64,000 bases of DNA, taken from Streptomyces sp. WMMC500 (GTDB lineage: Bacteria > Actinomycetota > Actinomycetes > Streptomycetales > Streptomycetaceae). Shown here piece after piece: positions 42,331 through 52,400 of the stretch. The translations under genes were made by a program, and so were the position numbers. The notes beneath the pieces are model-generated. The model worked only from the letters and a program-made list of their open reading frames with translations, made no database searches and was not told where the DNA came from. Each line of letters starts with the position of its first letter. The first letter of the stretch is position 1. The stretch covers positions 3,458,001 through 3,522,000 of the forward strand of contig NZ_CP114905.1 in the NCBI RefSeq assembly GCF_027497195.1, given 5' to 3'.

Positions 42331-44517
42331 TCAGGGCCCGCCCCGGGGGGTCGTAGGGCGGCTCGGGGGGTCGGCGGCGGGGTCGAAGACGAGGGCCAGC
42401 TCGGCCAGATCCAGGGCCTGCAGTGCCTCCGCCAGCGTGCTGTGGGAGCGGCGCGTGCCCGCCGTGCGCAGGACGCCGGTCAGCGGTCGGGCGTCCGCGA
42501 CCGCCAGCGCCGCGGCGATCACCTCCGCCGCGTCCCGTACCTCCGCGAACCGCGCCACCCGTCCCGTGCCGCCCCGCGGTGCCCGCTCCTGGCCGCCCGG
42601 CGCGATACCGCCGCCCCCCGGCGGCGCGCTCTGCGCCACGCCCCGCACCGTGGCCGTCACCGACGCGGCGCCGGACACCCGCCACGTGAACTCCGCCGTC
42701 CGCTCCCCGCCCCGGTAGACGGCGATCCCCGCCGCGCCGTCCGCCGCGTACAGCGCCACCGCCGGCCAGCCCTCGCCCCGCGTCATCGCCGCCGCCGCGG
42801 CGAGCAGCGTGTCGGGGGACGGCGGTTCACCCGACGCCGTGCGGCCCCGCGGCCACCGGGCGGGCACACGCCCCGCCAACTGGCGCGGCGCCCGCACCGG
42901 CGTCCGCCGCGCCTCCGCGCGCTGCGGCGCGCGGAGGTGGACGCCGGTGCGGGCCCCGCCCGCGGCGGTCAGGCGCAGCCGCAGGCCGGCCGAGTGCGCC
43001 GCCTTCGCGACCGCCGCCTGCGGCGCCGTGCAGACGACCACCCCGGCGTACGGGGCCGGCGCCGGCCCGGCGGTCGCGCCGTGGACCGGCGTGCCGTCCG
43101 GCCGGGGGCCGAACAGCGGGACCCGCCGGGCGAGTTGGGCCCGTACCTCCTGGCGGGCGAGGAGGAAGCGGCGGCGGACGGCCTCGGCGTCGTCGCCGGG
43201 CTGCACCCAGGGCACGGTGCGGGCGTCCGAGCCGACGGCGCGGAACACCTCCAGCGCCTCGTCCCAGCGCCGGGCGCGGACGAGGGCGGCGGCGAGGCTG
43301 TTGCGGAAGCCCGCGGCCTCGGGGTCGCCGGGCTCGTAGTGCGCGGACAGCTCCAGCGCGCGTTCGACGGCCCAGGTGGTGGACGAGCCGGGCGCGTCGC
43401 CTGCGTCCGGCCCGCCGGACAGGCCGATGCGTGCCCGGCACGCGCCCAGCACCGCGGCCTCCAGCGGCAGCGCGTGCAGCAGCGAGCCCGGCAGCGCCTC
43501 CTCGGCCGACTCCTCCGCGAAGACCATCAGTTCCTCGACGTGGGCCTCGCCGACGATCGCGAGGTAACGCAGCGCGGCGACGTGCGCGCCGTAGTGGCCG
43601 GGCGCGCGGCTGACCGCTTCGGCGAACCGGGAGACGAACGCCTCGCGCGGTGCCCGTACGGCGGTGGCGTGGTCGAGGGCGATGCGCCACGGCGCGGGGT
43701 CGCCGGGCACCTTCGCCACGGCCAGCCGGACGAGGGGCAGCACGTCGCGCAGCACCACCCGGGGGTCGTTGGCGGGGAGCCCGCCGGCGCCGAACGGGCC
43801 CCGGGCCCGCCGCCCGCCGCCACCCGCCGCTCCGTTACGGGGATCGCCGCCGGCAGCCGCCGGGTCCTCCGGTACGGACCCGGCCGGCCCCGCGGACCCG
43901 GGCCCCGCCCCCGGCGCCCCGTACCCGGGCCAGGACTCCGGGTCGGCCACCTCGGCCCACGCCCCGCCCGGTCCACCGCCGGCTCCGCCGTCCGGCCCGC
44001 CGCAAGCACTGCTGTCCGCCCCGCTGTCCGGTACGGCACCGCCGTCAGGTCCGGCACCCGCGCCGGCCCCGTCGGGCGAGCCGGGGCCCGCCGCCGGGCC
44101 CTGCGCCGGTCCCCCGCCCCGCCGCCGTACGCCCCACCCCTCGAACCGCCGCCGCCGGGGCCCGTACGCCTCCACCCGCCACGCCCGCAGCAGCCGCTCC
44201 GCCTCGATCAGCGCTGCCTCCCCGCACGCCGGGTAAGCCTCCCGCCACCGCCGCAGCCAACCGTCGTCGTCGAGGGCGGCGGTCGCCAACTCCGCGATGT
44301 AGGTGTCCCGTCGCTCCCACTCGGCCGCGCACCCGGCGGCGGCGAGAAGTTCGGCGGCCGGGCGGAAGTCGCCCGCGCCGGCGGCCGAGAGGACGGCGCG
44401 CACGCGGTGGCCGGGGGCGTCCAGCAGGACGTCCTCGTCCAGGGGCAGGTCGGCGCCGACCCAGGAGTAGTGGCGCACCACGCGCGGGAACGTCACCAGG
44501 GGCCGGAGGAACTGCAT
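42331..44517 (-). CDS. Large protein of unknown function (728 residues)
   Basis: The start is uncertain; I chose ATG 44517 (MQFLRPLVTFPRVVRHYSWV), where protein-like sequence begins, over the open frame up to 44664. Helical, TPR-like sequence (DVLLDAPGHRVRAVLSAAGA, RYLAIVGEAHVEELMVFAEE, RNSLAAALVRARRWDEALEV) is interrupted by a Gly/Pro/Ala-rich insert at DNA about 43790-44130. The C-terminal 200 residues contain VAVALYAADGAAGIAVYRGG-like strands and EFTWRVSGAASVTATVRGVA. No catalytic motif or membrane segment is recognised. It is followed by the ankyrin remnant and preceded by a 324-base gap to gabD2. Confidence 0.72.
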   Translation of the reverse strand: MQFLRPLVTFPRVVRHYSWVGADLPLDEDVLLDAPGHRVRAVLSAAGAGDFRPAAELLAAAGCAAEWERRDTYIAELATAALDDDGWLRRWREAYPACGEAALIEAERLLRAWRVEAYGPRRRRFEGWGVRRRGGGPAQGPAAGPGSPDGAGAGAGPDGGAVPDSGADSSACGGPDGGAGGGPGGAWAEVADPESWPGYGAPGAGPGSAGPAGSVPEDPAAAGGDPRNGAAGGGGRRARGPFGAGGLPANDPRVVLRDVLPLVRLAVAKVPGDPAPWRIALDHATAVRAPREAFVSRFAEAVSRAPGHYGAHVAALRYLAIVGEAHVEELMVFAEESAEEALPGSLLHALPLEAAVLGACRARIGLSGGPDAGDAPGSSTTWAVERALELSAHYEPGDPEAAGFRNSLAAALVRARRWDEALEVFRAVGSDARTVPWVQPGDDAEAVRRRFLLARQEVRAQLARRVPLFGPRPDGTPVHGATAGPAPAPYAGVVVCTAPQAAVAKAAHSAGLRLRLTAAGGARTGVHLRAPQRAEARRTPVRAPRQLAGRVPARWPRGRTASGEPPSPDTLLAAAAAMTRGEGWPAVALYAADGAAGIAVYRGGERTAEFTWRVSGAASVTATVRGVAQSAPPGGGGIAPGGQERAPRGGTGRVARFAEVRDAAEVIAAALAVADARPLTGVLRTAGTRRSHSTLAEALQALDLAELALVFDPAADPPSRPTTPRGGP

Positions 44518-44841
44518 GACACTGCATTCAAGGCCATTCGGACCCTCCGGCTCCAGACTCCTACGGTGACGATCCGATATCTGAAGCGACGTCCGGTCCA
44601 TCCGGCACAGAATGGTTTCAGCAGAAAGGGCGGTCGGGGACAAAGTCACCCTCCCACCGGTCACCCGGTCACCCGGTCGGCGTCAGGACGCCGTGACCGT
44701 CACCGCGTCCGGTTCGTTGAACCGGACGCGGTGGCCGGACGCAGGGGACAGCGGTCCGGTCCCGACAGAGATGCGGCCGGCTCCGGGGACGCCCGGGCCG
44801 GCCGTCCCCTCCCTCCGCTTCCTCCGCCCCAGCCCTCCGCC
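44518..44841. other. Intergenic region containing the gabD2 terminator
   Basis: 324 bases between the 728-residue protein start and the gabD2 stop. It holds a perfect 15-bp hairpin (44701-44733), short direct repeats of gtcacccg (44650-44690) and the presumed promoter of the minus-strand gene. No ORF with coding character is seen. Confidence 0.5.
44701..44733 (-). terminator. Terminator downstream of gabD2
   Basis: A perfect 15-bp stem, caccgcgtccggttc (44701-44715) with gaaccggacgcggtg (44719-44733), and a gtt loop. It lies about 110 bases after the gabD2 stop on the minus strand. Confidence 0.75.
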
Positions 44842-46464
44842 TCAGCGGAACCGCAGGGCCTTCAGCGCCCGCAGGCCCCGGTTCATGAACACGACGTACC
44901 CCTTGTCGTCGTACCGCAACGGCCCCAGCGCGAACGGCGCCAGCGGCATCACCCGCTGCTGCGCCACCGTCTGCGACTCCGTGTACTTGAGGATCCCCTC
45001 CGCGCCGTGCCTCCGGCCCAGCCCGGAGTCCTTCATTCCGCCCATCGGCGCCTGCACGCTCCCGTACGCGGCCCCGTACGCCTCGTTGACGTTCACCGTC
45101 CCGCTCTGCAGCCGCGCCGCGATCCGGCGGGCCCGGCGGCCGTCCTTCGTCCACACGCTGGCGTTCAGCCCGTACGGCGTCGCGTTGGCGCGGGCGACGG
45201 CGTCGTCCTCGTCGCGGAAGCGGTAGACGGAGACGACGGGCCCGAACGTCTCCTCGTCGCAGACGGTCATGCCGGGCTCGACGCCGTCGAGGATCGTCGG
45301 CTCGTAGAAGTACGGGCCCACGTCCGGCCGCGCCCGCCCGCCGGCCAGCACCTCGGCGCCCTTGCCGACCGCCTCCTCGACGTGCCGGGTGACCGTCTCC
45401 AACTGCCGCTCGCCGACGAGCGAGCCCATGTCGGGGCCGAAGCCCAGGGTGTTGCCCAGCCGCATGGCCCTGGTCCTGGCGACGAAGCGGTCGAGGAAGG
45501 CGTCGGCGACCGACTCGTGCACGTACAGCCGCTCGACGGAGATGCACAACTGGCCCGCCGACGCGAACGCCGCGCGCACCGCGCCCTCCGCCGCCTTCTC
45601 CACGTCCGCGTCGGCGAGCACCAGCATGGGGTTCTTGCCGCCCAGTTCCAGCGAGGCGCCGACGAGCCGGGCCGCCGCGCCCTGGGCGACCTCGCGGCCG
45701 GTGCGGGTGGAGCCGGTGAAGGAGACGTAGTCGGCGTGCCGGACGATCTCGGGGCCGATGAGGGGGCCGGGGCCGATCACGACCTGCCACACCTCCTCCG
45801 GCAGCCCGGCCTCGACCATCTTGCGGCGCGCCCACAGGGCGGTCAGCGAGGTCTGGGAGTCGGGCTTCATGACGAGCGCGTTGCCCGCGGCGAAGGCGGG
45901 CAGGGCGTCGCCGGCGGAGAGTTCGAGCGGGTAGTTCCAGGGCGCGATCTGGCCGACGACGCCGCGCGGGTGGCGCAGCTCGGTGACCTTGGTCAGCGTC
46001 GGCAGGGCGCCGGTGTGGCGCTTGGGGCCGAGGTAGGCGGGGGCCCGGCGCCCGTAGTGGCGGGCGGCCACGGCGACGGACTGCACCTCCTCGTACGCGT
46101 GCAGCCGCGCCTTGCCCGTCTCCAACTGGACGAGGTCCATGACCTCGTCCTGGTCGCGCAGCAGCAGGTCGTGGAAGCGGAGCAGGACGGCGGCCCGCTC
46201 GCGTACGGGCCTGGCCGCCCAGGCGCGCTGCGCGGCGCGGGCGCGCTCGAACGCGCCCGGCACGTCCGCGGGCACCGCCTCCGGCACGTCGGCCAGCGCC
46301 TCGCCGGTCAGCGGGGAGTGGACGGCGACGGTGCCGGAGCCGGTGACGCCGCGGGTCAGGCGCTCGACGAGCGCGGGCGTGACGAACTCGGCGGCGACGG
46401 CGCGGGCGGTCCGGGCGCCGTCGGAAGCGGGAGCGGTGGGGTTGCCTGCGGCGGTCTCCGTCAT
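44842..46464 (-). CDS. gabD2: Succinic semialdehyde dehydrogenase, NADP-type aldehyde dehydrogenase family
   Basis: 540 residues from ATG 46464. Oxidises succinic semialdehyde to succinate, linking GABA or 2-oxoglutarate decarboxylation to the TCA cycle. Aldehyde dehydrogenase motifs are intact: Asn in PWNYPLELSAGDALPAFAAG, cofactor loop FTGSTRTGREVA, catalytic Glu near 272 (SLELGGKNPM) and catalytic Cys near 306 (SAGQLCISVERLY), then TFGPVVSVYRF. The long N-terminus (about 40 residues) and the C-terminal membrane-like tail, RYDDKGYVVFMNRGLRALKA, are features of the GabD2-type. No ribosome site is visible, so leaderless translation is possible. Confidence 0.92.
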   Translation of the reverse strand: MTETAAGNPTAPASDGARTARAVAAEFVTPALVERLTRGVTGSGTVAVHSPLTGEALADVPEAVPADVPGAFERARAAQRAWAARPVRERAAVLLRFHDLLLRDQDEVMDLVQLETGKARLHAYEEVQSVAVAARHYGRRAPAYLGPKRHTGALPTLTKVTELRHPRGVVGQIAPWNYPLELSAGDALPAFAAGNALVMKPDSQTSLTALWARRKMVEAGLPEEVWQVVIGPGPLIGPEIVRHADYVSFTGSTRTGREVAQGAAARLVGASLELGGKNPMLVLADADVEKAAEGAVRAAFASAGQLCISVERLYVHESVADAFLDRFVARTRAMRLGNTLGFGPDMGSLVGERQLETVTRHVEEAVGKGAEVLAGGRARPDVGPYFYEPTILDGVEPGMTVCDEETFGPVVSVYRFRDEDDAVARANATPYGLNASVWTKDGRRARRIAARLQSGTVNVNEAYGAAYGSVQAPMGGMKDSGLGRRHGAEGILKYTESQTVAQQRVMPLAPFALGPLRYDDKGYVVFMNRGLRALKALRFR

Positions 46465-46559
46465 AAGGCCGAGGGTAGGACTCCGGCGGGGCCTTTGGAT
46501 ACCTGCCGGTAACCGAATTCCGCCAGCGATTGCTGGCTCATACGTGCGGAGTACCCGGC

Positions 46560-46593
46560 GACCGGGGACGACCGCCCGCGACCGCCCCCGGTC
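46560..46593 (-). terminator. Terminator downstream of the Ser/Thr kinase gene
   Basis: Stem gaccgggg (46560-46567) with ccccggtc (46586-46593) and an 18-base loop, just after the minus-strand kinase stop at 46597. Confidence 0.5.
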
Positions 46594-46596
46594 CCG

Positions 46597-48192
46597 TCAC
46601 CTGTCCTGGATGTCCAGCGAGTCGACGACCTCCCGGAAGACCCGCTCGCCGTCCCGCTTACCCTCGCCCGCGGCCGGCATCTCCACGGTCAGGTGCCAGC
46701 CGATGCCGTCGTCGTTGACGTAGAAGAACTCGAGGGAGCGCAGCTCGGCCTCGGTCTCGTAGCCCTCGTCGTGGGTCCAGGTCTCGTCCATCTGGGCGGC
46801 GTCCTCGCCCCGGTAGTCGTACTCCTTGACCGTGCCCTCGACGTCGGTGCTCAGCTCGGTGCACTCCAGGTTGTCGCCCCTGTCGCACTTGAGCGACGCG
46901 TTGGCCTCGCTCAGCGCGCTCTCCTCCACGTCGGGCGAGCGGGTGATCCACAGGCTGGGCATGCCGCCGGGGTCCTTGAAGGAGACGGTGCCCTCGTCGA
47001 CGCTGCGCTTGTAGTCCTCCGGCACCGCCAGCGACGCCTTGAGCTGTTCCGTCTCTTCGTACGTCTTCCAGCCCGCCGGCGCGTCGTCGCCGCCGAACGG
47101 GTTCACCAGCGCCAGCACCAGCGCCGCCGCCACGGCAACCGCCCCGCCCAGCACGGCCAGCCGCCCGCCGCGCCCCTTCGGCAGCGCCGCCCCGAGCCTG
47201 CCGCCGCGCCCGCCGCCCGCACCGCCGCCCGCCACCGGGGCGATCATCGTCTGCGCGGGCACCGGCCTGGCCACCGCCTCCAACTGCCGGCGCACCTCGT
47301 CCGGCGCCGGCCGCGCCGCCGGGTCCTTGCGCAGCAACTGCATCACGACCGTGCCCAGCGCCCCGGACCCGCGAGCCGGCGCCGCCGGCTCGGCGGAGAG
47401 CACGGCCTGCAGCGTCGCCGGCGCGGTCTGCCTGCGGTACGGGGACATGCCCTCGACCGCCGCGTACATCACCACGCCCAGCGACCACAGGTCCGACTCC
47501 GGCCCGGGCCGCTGGCCGAGCACCCGCTCCGGCGCGATGTACTCCGGTGACCCGACGAACGCGCCGGTCTCCGTCAGCCCCTGCTCCCCCTCGATCTGCG
47601 CGATGCCGAAGTCGGTGAGCACGACGCGGCCGTGCCGGCCGAGCAGCACGTTGTCGGGCTTGACGTCGCGGTGCAGGATCCCCGCCTCGTGCGCGGCGGT
47701 CAGCGCGCCGAGCACGGCGCCGCCGATGCGCGCCACCTCGCGCGGGTCGAGGGTGCCCTCGGTGAGCTGGTCGCCGAGGGAGCGCCCGCGGACGAGTTCC
47801 ATCACGATCCAGGGCCGGCCCTCCTCCATCACCACGTCGTGCACGGTGACGACGGAGGGGTGGTCGATCCGGGCGGCGGCGCGGGCCTCGCGCTGCATCC
47901 GCTCGTACGCCGTCTGCCGCGTCCGCTCGTCGAGGTCGGCGGGCAGCCGGGGCTCCTTCACGGCGACGTCGCGGTCGACGACCTCGTCGTGGGCCCGCCA
48001 CACCGTGCCCATGCCGCCGACGCCGAGCCGGGCGGCGAGGCGGTAACGCCCGCCGATCAGCCGGCCCGTCGCGGGATCGGCGACGACCTGGGTGGCCGCG
48101 GCATCCGGCCCGGCGCCTTCGGCGTTCTGCTGCGGTGGCCGCAGGCCGTAGCTCGTGGGCTCGTCCCCCACCTTGTCCCCCTCGTCCGTCAT
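46597..48192 (-). CDS. Transmembrane Ser/Thr protein kinase
   Basis: 531 residues from ATG 48192. An active Hanks-type kinase: Gly loop LGVGGMGTVWRAHD, Lys in DVAVKEPRL, catalytic loop ILHRDVKPDNVLL, DFG in VVLTDFGIAQ and activation end GSPEYIAPERV. After a variable segment a single membrane helix lies at about 344-367 (LAVLGGAVAVAAALVLALVN). An extracytoplasmic domain of about 160 residues follows with pairs of Cys (LKCDRGDNLECTEL) and strands such as GIGWHLTVEMPAAGE. It probably senses an external signal and phosphorylates cytoplasmic targets. First of three related kinases in tandem on this strand (with a winged-helix gene between). Confidence 0.93.
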   Translation of the reverse strand: MTDEGDKVGDEPTSYGLRPPQQNAEGAGPDAAATQVVADPATGRLIGGRYRLAARLGVGGMGTVWRAHDEVVDRDVAVKEPRLPADLDERTRQTAYERMQREARAAARIDHPSVVTVHDVVMEEGRPWIVMELVRGRSLGDQLTEGTLDPREVARIGGAVLGALTAAHEAGILHRDVKPDNVLLGRHGRVVLTDFGIAQIEGEQGLTETGAFVGSPEYIAPERVLGQRPGPESDLWSLGVVMYAAVEGMSPYRRQTAPATLQAVLSAEPAAPARGSGALGTVVMQLLRKDPAARPAPDEVRRQLEAVARPVPAQTMIAPVAGGGAGGGRGGRLGAALPKGRGGRLAVLGGAVAVAAALVLALVNPFGGDDAPAGWKTYEETEQLKASLAVPEDYKRSVDEGTVSFKDPGGMPSLWITRSPDVEESALSEANASLKCDRGDNLECTELSTDVEGTVKEYDYRGEDAAQMDETWTHDEGYETEAELRSLEFFYVNDDGIGWHLTVEMPAAGEGKRDGERVFREVVDSLDIQDR

Positions 48193-48237
48193 GGCACCAT
48201 CAATAGCGCACCGCCGCGCGGTCGCTCACCCCGGATG

Positions 48238-49272
48238 TCAGCTCTGTAGAAAACGTGCGACATCGGCGGCCTCCGCCGTGACATCCGCCTCGACCCGGTC
48301 GGAGCCCTCGGCGAACATGCGGACCTGCGCGTTTCCCGTCCGCTGGCGGGTCCATGTGCCGGCCGCGCGGCCATTTACCGTAACAGCGGCGCGAATCTGG
48401 CCGCCGCCGGGGCGGACGGCCCGGACGACGTCCCGGGGGATGGCGGCGTCGCGGTCGCGCCAGCCGAGCCAGTAGTCGTCGTACGCGGGCAGCAGCCGGA
48501 CGTCGGGGGTGGGGTACGAACCGCCGGCGCCGGAAGGGACGCCCGGCGCTGCCCCCGCGGGCCCCTCCGGCCACACCCGGCGGGCCGCGCCCGCCGGGAG
48601 GCCGGACCAGGCGGCGAAGTCGTCGGGCCCGGCGGGTCCGTGGCCGCGGAGGTAGCGGCGTACCAGCTCGCGCACCGCGTCGTCGCCGGCCGGCTGCGGC
48701 CCGGTCGGGGGCGGCAGCCAGTCGCGCAGCGCGACGTACGTCGGCTCCCCCGCGCGCAGCGGCCCGTGGCAGACCAGCCCGGCGAGCGCCGTCCTGCGGA
48801 TGACGTGGATCGGCGCCTGCCCGTCCGGCTCGACGCCGAGGCGCGCCAGGCGCGCGGCCAACTCGGCGCGGGTCAGCGGCCCGTGCGCGGCGACCGCGTC
48901 CACCACGGCGCGCTCCGCGCGCTCGCACAGGCCCTCGTCCAGGCCGAGGTCGCGGTAGCGCCGGGCGGCGCGGGAGACGAGGCGGGGGCCGTAGAGGCCG
49001 AGGAGCCAGTGCACGTCGGCCGCGGGCACGAGGTGCAGGGTGCCGCGCATGAACCAGCCGCGGAACAGCGTCCGCCGCTCCTCCAGCGCCGCACGCACGG
49101 CGGTGCGGGTGAGTCCGTGCGTACGCGCCCGCAGCCCGAGCGCCGCGGCCTCGATGTCCTGCGCCTGCACGGCGAAGACGCGCTCCACCATCTCCTCGGC
49201 GCCGGCGCACCGCACGCCCCCGGCGACACACTGCGCCCGCGCCCGCGCGAGGAGGACGCCGGGGCCCGTCAC
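48238..49272 (-). CDS. Winged-helix (YcaQ/HTH_42-type) DNA-binding protein
   Basis: 344 residues. Pattern of the YcaQ/AlkZ-like HTH_42 family: AQCVAGGVRCAGAEEMVERV, FAVQAQDIEAAALGLRART, then LFRGWFMRGTLHLVPAADVH and RYLRGHGPAGPDDFAAWSGL, and a C-terminal part (LLPAYDDYWLGWRDRDAAIP). Some relatives are DNA glycosylases that unhook interstrand crosslinks; the catalytic status here is not clear. GTG start at 49272. A short ORF with ATG 49364 ends in a 4-base overlap with this start and may be a leader, but it has no ribosome site. Confidence 0.85.
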   Translation of the reverse strand: MTGPGVLLARARAQCVAGGVRCAGAEEMVERVFAVQAQDIEAAALGLRARTHGLTRTAVRAALEERRTLFRGWFMRGTLHLVPAADVHWLLGLYGPRLVSRAARRYRDLGLDEGLCERAERAVVDAVAAHGPLTRAELAARLARLGVEPDGQAPIHVIRRTALAGLVCHGPLRAGEPTYVALRDWLPPPTGPQPAGDDAVRELVRRYLRGHGPAGPDDFAAWSGLPAGAARRVWPEGPAGAAPGVPSGAGGSYPTPDVRLLPAYDDYWLGWRDRDAAIPRDVVRAVRPGGGQIRAAVTVNGRAAGTWTRQRTGNAQVRMFAEGSDRVEADVTAEAADVARFLQS

Positions 49273-49453
49273 CGGCGCGCCCCCCGCACCCGTACGGCAT
49301 CCGCCGCCGGCACCGCGTCGCCGGCACCGATACGGCGGGCGAGGGCGGTGACCGGGACGGACATGGGCGGAGGGTAACCGAGGACGTGACGGGAAGGGGA
49401 CGCCCGGGTTCGACTGCGAGAGTCGTGTGGCGACGCCTGCCGAACGAGGGGGG

Positions 49454-49487
49454 CCGGGGCCCGCGTCGCTGCGGACGCCGGCCCCGG
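49454..49487 (-). terminator. Terminator downstream of the pseudokinase gene
   Basis: Stem ccggggcccgcgtc (49454-49467) with gacgccggccccgg (49474-49487), 13 of 14 pairs, six-base loop; just after the minus-strand stop at 49493. Confidence 0.6.
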
Positions 49488-49492
49488 GCCGT

Positions 49493-52400
49493 TCACCCCG
49501 TCGGCCGGTAGCTCTCCGCCGCGATCCGGTGGAACCGCTCCACCTCCGCGCCCTTGTCGTCCGGCCCGATCAGCAGCAGCACGTGGTAACTGTCGTCCCA
49601 GATCATCGCCAGGTTGCGCGCGTGCACCTGCCGCCCGCTGCCGTCCGTCCAGTCGAACTCGCCCTCCGCCATCACCCGCTGCCCGACCTCGATCCGCCGC
49701 AGCCCGTCGGCCTCGGCCCAGGCGGAGTCGCGGTACTCGTCCAGCTCCGGCTCGCTCTGCTGCTGGTATGCCATCGGGTCGCTGCCGAACTCGCCGACGC
49801 CGTCGCGGCCGGGGACGACGACGAGTTCGTAGTCCCCGCCGACGTAGCGGACCTGGCCGCCGTCGCTCCCGCCGACGCGCTGCCAGTCCTCGCGCACGGC
49901 GACCTCGAAGCCCGCCGGGTCCTCGCGGAGCACGAAGCCGTCCGGCAGTTCGGAACCGGCACCGCCGCCCTGCTCGCCGTCCGTCGGCCGGTCGGGGGCG
50001 TCCTCGGACTCCTGCGGCTGCCGGCGTTCCTCGGGCTCGTTCGGATCCCCGGAGTCAGGGGGCGGTGCCGCGGACTCCCCCGGCCCGTCGCCGACGACGC
50101 TGCGCTGGTCGCGGCTGGCCTCGTCGGCCTGCGGCATGAACATCGCCGCGTACGCGATGGCGCCGGCCATGGCGACGAAGATCAGCGCGATGAGCGTACG
50201 GCCCAGGCTGCGGGGCCCTCGCGGGCCGCGGCGCGCACGGCGTCGGTGCCGCGCGCGCACGGGCACCGGCGACTTCTCGGTGCGCCGCCGGCGCATCAGC
50301 TCGCCGCGCCGCCGCAGTATCGGCAGCCGCCGCGGATCGCCCCCGCGGCGGCCGCCCTGCTGCGGCACGGTGACCGTACGGCTGCCGATGCCGGGCTCGG
50401 GCGCGGTCCGGATCAGGGACCGCAGCCAGCCGCGCAGCTCCTCGAAGTCCGGCCGCTCCGTGGGGTCCTGACGCAGCAGCGACTCCACGACGGGACGCAG
50501 CGCCCCGCACTCCTCGGCGAGCGCGGCGGGCTCCGAGCAGACGAGCTGCACCAGCTCGGCGACGTCCTCTTCGGGGTACGCGGAGTGCCCCTGGACGGCG
50601 CGGAAGAGCAGCGCCCCGAGCGCCCACAGGTCGGCGGCGGGGCCGACGGGGGGCGCGAGCTGCCAGTGCTCGTGGACGGGCCCGGCCTGCTCGGGCGCCC
50701 AGCGCTCGGTGACGGCGCCGACGACCTGCATCCGCGTCTGCCGGGCCCGCTCGGCGGCGAGCCTGGTGCTGGGGCCTGGATACCGCCCGGCCCCGCCGGG
50801 ATCGGGCGCGGGAGACTCCTCGCGCGGCACGGGCACGGGCTCTGCCCCGACGGGCACGGCGATGGAGGCACCGGGCCGCACCCCGGGCAGGCTGCCGCCG
50901 TAGGAGGCGCCGCCGGGCAGGGAGTCGGACAGGGACGGGGCCCTGGACTCGGGTTCGGGCTCGGCGAACTCGGGGGGCCGCGAGCCGCGACCGCCGTAGG
51001 CCCCCGGGCCGCGACCGCCTTGCTGCCCCGCACCGGGATACGCCCCGGCTCCCCGGGGCCCGTGGGCGGAGCCGCCTGCAGCGCCGTACGACCCGGGGGC
51101 ACCGGGCGGGCGGGAGCGGTCGGAGGCGTGGGGACCGGCCGGTCCCGCGCCGGAACCGCCGGGCCCGGGGCCCGGGTTGGGCCCGCCGGGACCGCCGTAG
51201 CGGGCACCGGCGGGGTCGTAGGAACCGGCTCCGGACGCACCGCCCGGACCGCCGGGCGCACCGCCGTGCTGCGCCGGGCCGCCGTGAGCCTGGCCCGGGC
51301 CCCGGTACGAGCCGGGCCCGCCACCTGCCGGTCCACCGCCCGGACCGCCCGGTGCGCCATGCGCCACACCGCCGGGTCGGCCAGAACCGCTAGGACCACC
51401 TGGTGCGCCCGCGCCGCCGGGGGCCGCGCCCGGCCCCCGGTACGAGCCGGGTCCGCCACCTGCCGGTCCACCGGCTGGACCGCCCGGACCGCCCGGACCG
51501 CCCGGCGCACCTGCGCCGCCGTGCGGCGGCGGGCCACCGGGCACGCCCGCACCGTACGAGCCGGGCCCGCCGGCCGCGGGGCCGCCGCCGGGTCCGGGCG
51601 CGCCCGGCCGGACCGGGCCGCCCGCGTGCTGCGCCGGGCCGCCGGGAGCCTGGCCCGGGCCCCGGTACGGGCCGCCGGGGGCGGCCGTCTGCGTGCCGTA
51701 CGGGTCCGCGGTGCCGTACTCGTCGTAGCCGTCCTCGCCCGCGTCGTTCGGCAGGTCGTCCCACGGGGCACCGGCGTCGGGCGAACCGGCCGCCCGCGGT
51801 GCCGGGTCCGGGCCGCCTCGGCCCGCGCGGTCGCCGCCGATGTGGATGCGGTCGCTGTACCTCGGCCCCGCCGCCCCGGCGGCCGGTACCGCACCGCCCG
51901 CCGTCGGGGGCCGCCCGGCCTCGGGCGTACGCGCCGACTGCCCCGGCACCATCGGGCGCCCGGGCCCCGGCGCCCCGGGCGCGGGTGCGCCACCGCCGCC
52001 CGCGGCGAGCCGCGCCTCGGCGGCCCGCGTCCCTGCCTGGTACGCCGCCATCACCCCGGCCCGCGCCGCGGGCACCGCGTCTCCGGGCTGCCGTCCCCCG
52101 CCACCGGCGGGGGCGGATCCAGCGCGCGCCTGCCCGCCGGGCCAGGACGGATCGGCGCCGCGGGGCTGCTGCCCCGCGGGCCCACTCCCGCCATCCGGCA
52201 CCGCCGGATGGCGGTATCCCGGACCCCCGCGCCCCGCACCACCGGGGGGTCCGCCCGGGCTTCCGGCTCCGGGCTGCCCACCGGGCCCGCCGCCGGAGTG
52301 ACCGGCCTGCGGCCCGTGACCGTACGGCTGTGGGGCCTGCCCGCCACCCGGCGCCCCGGGCGCCTGACCGCGAGGACCGCCGGCGGCGCCCCCGGCCGCC

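Noticed and set aside
42067..46512. Plus-strand frame of about 1480 residues over the 728-residue protein and gabD2
   Set aside because: Antisense shadow of genes with clear motifs; its product is Arg/Ala/Gly-rich noise.
49269..49364. Short ORF (ATG 49364) overlapping the winged-helix start by four bases
   Set aside because: No ribosome site and ordinary composition; the overlap alone is not enough to call a leader peptide.
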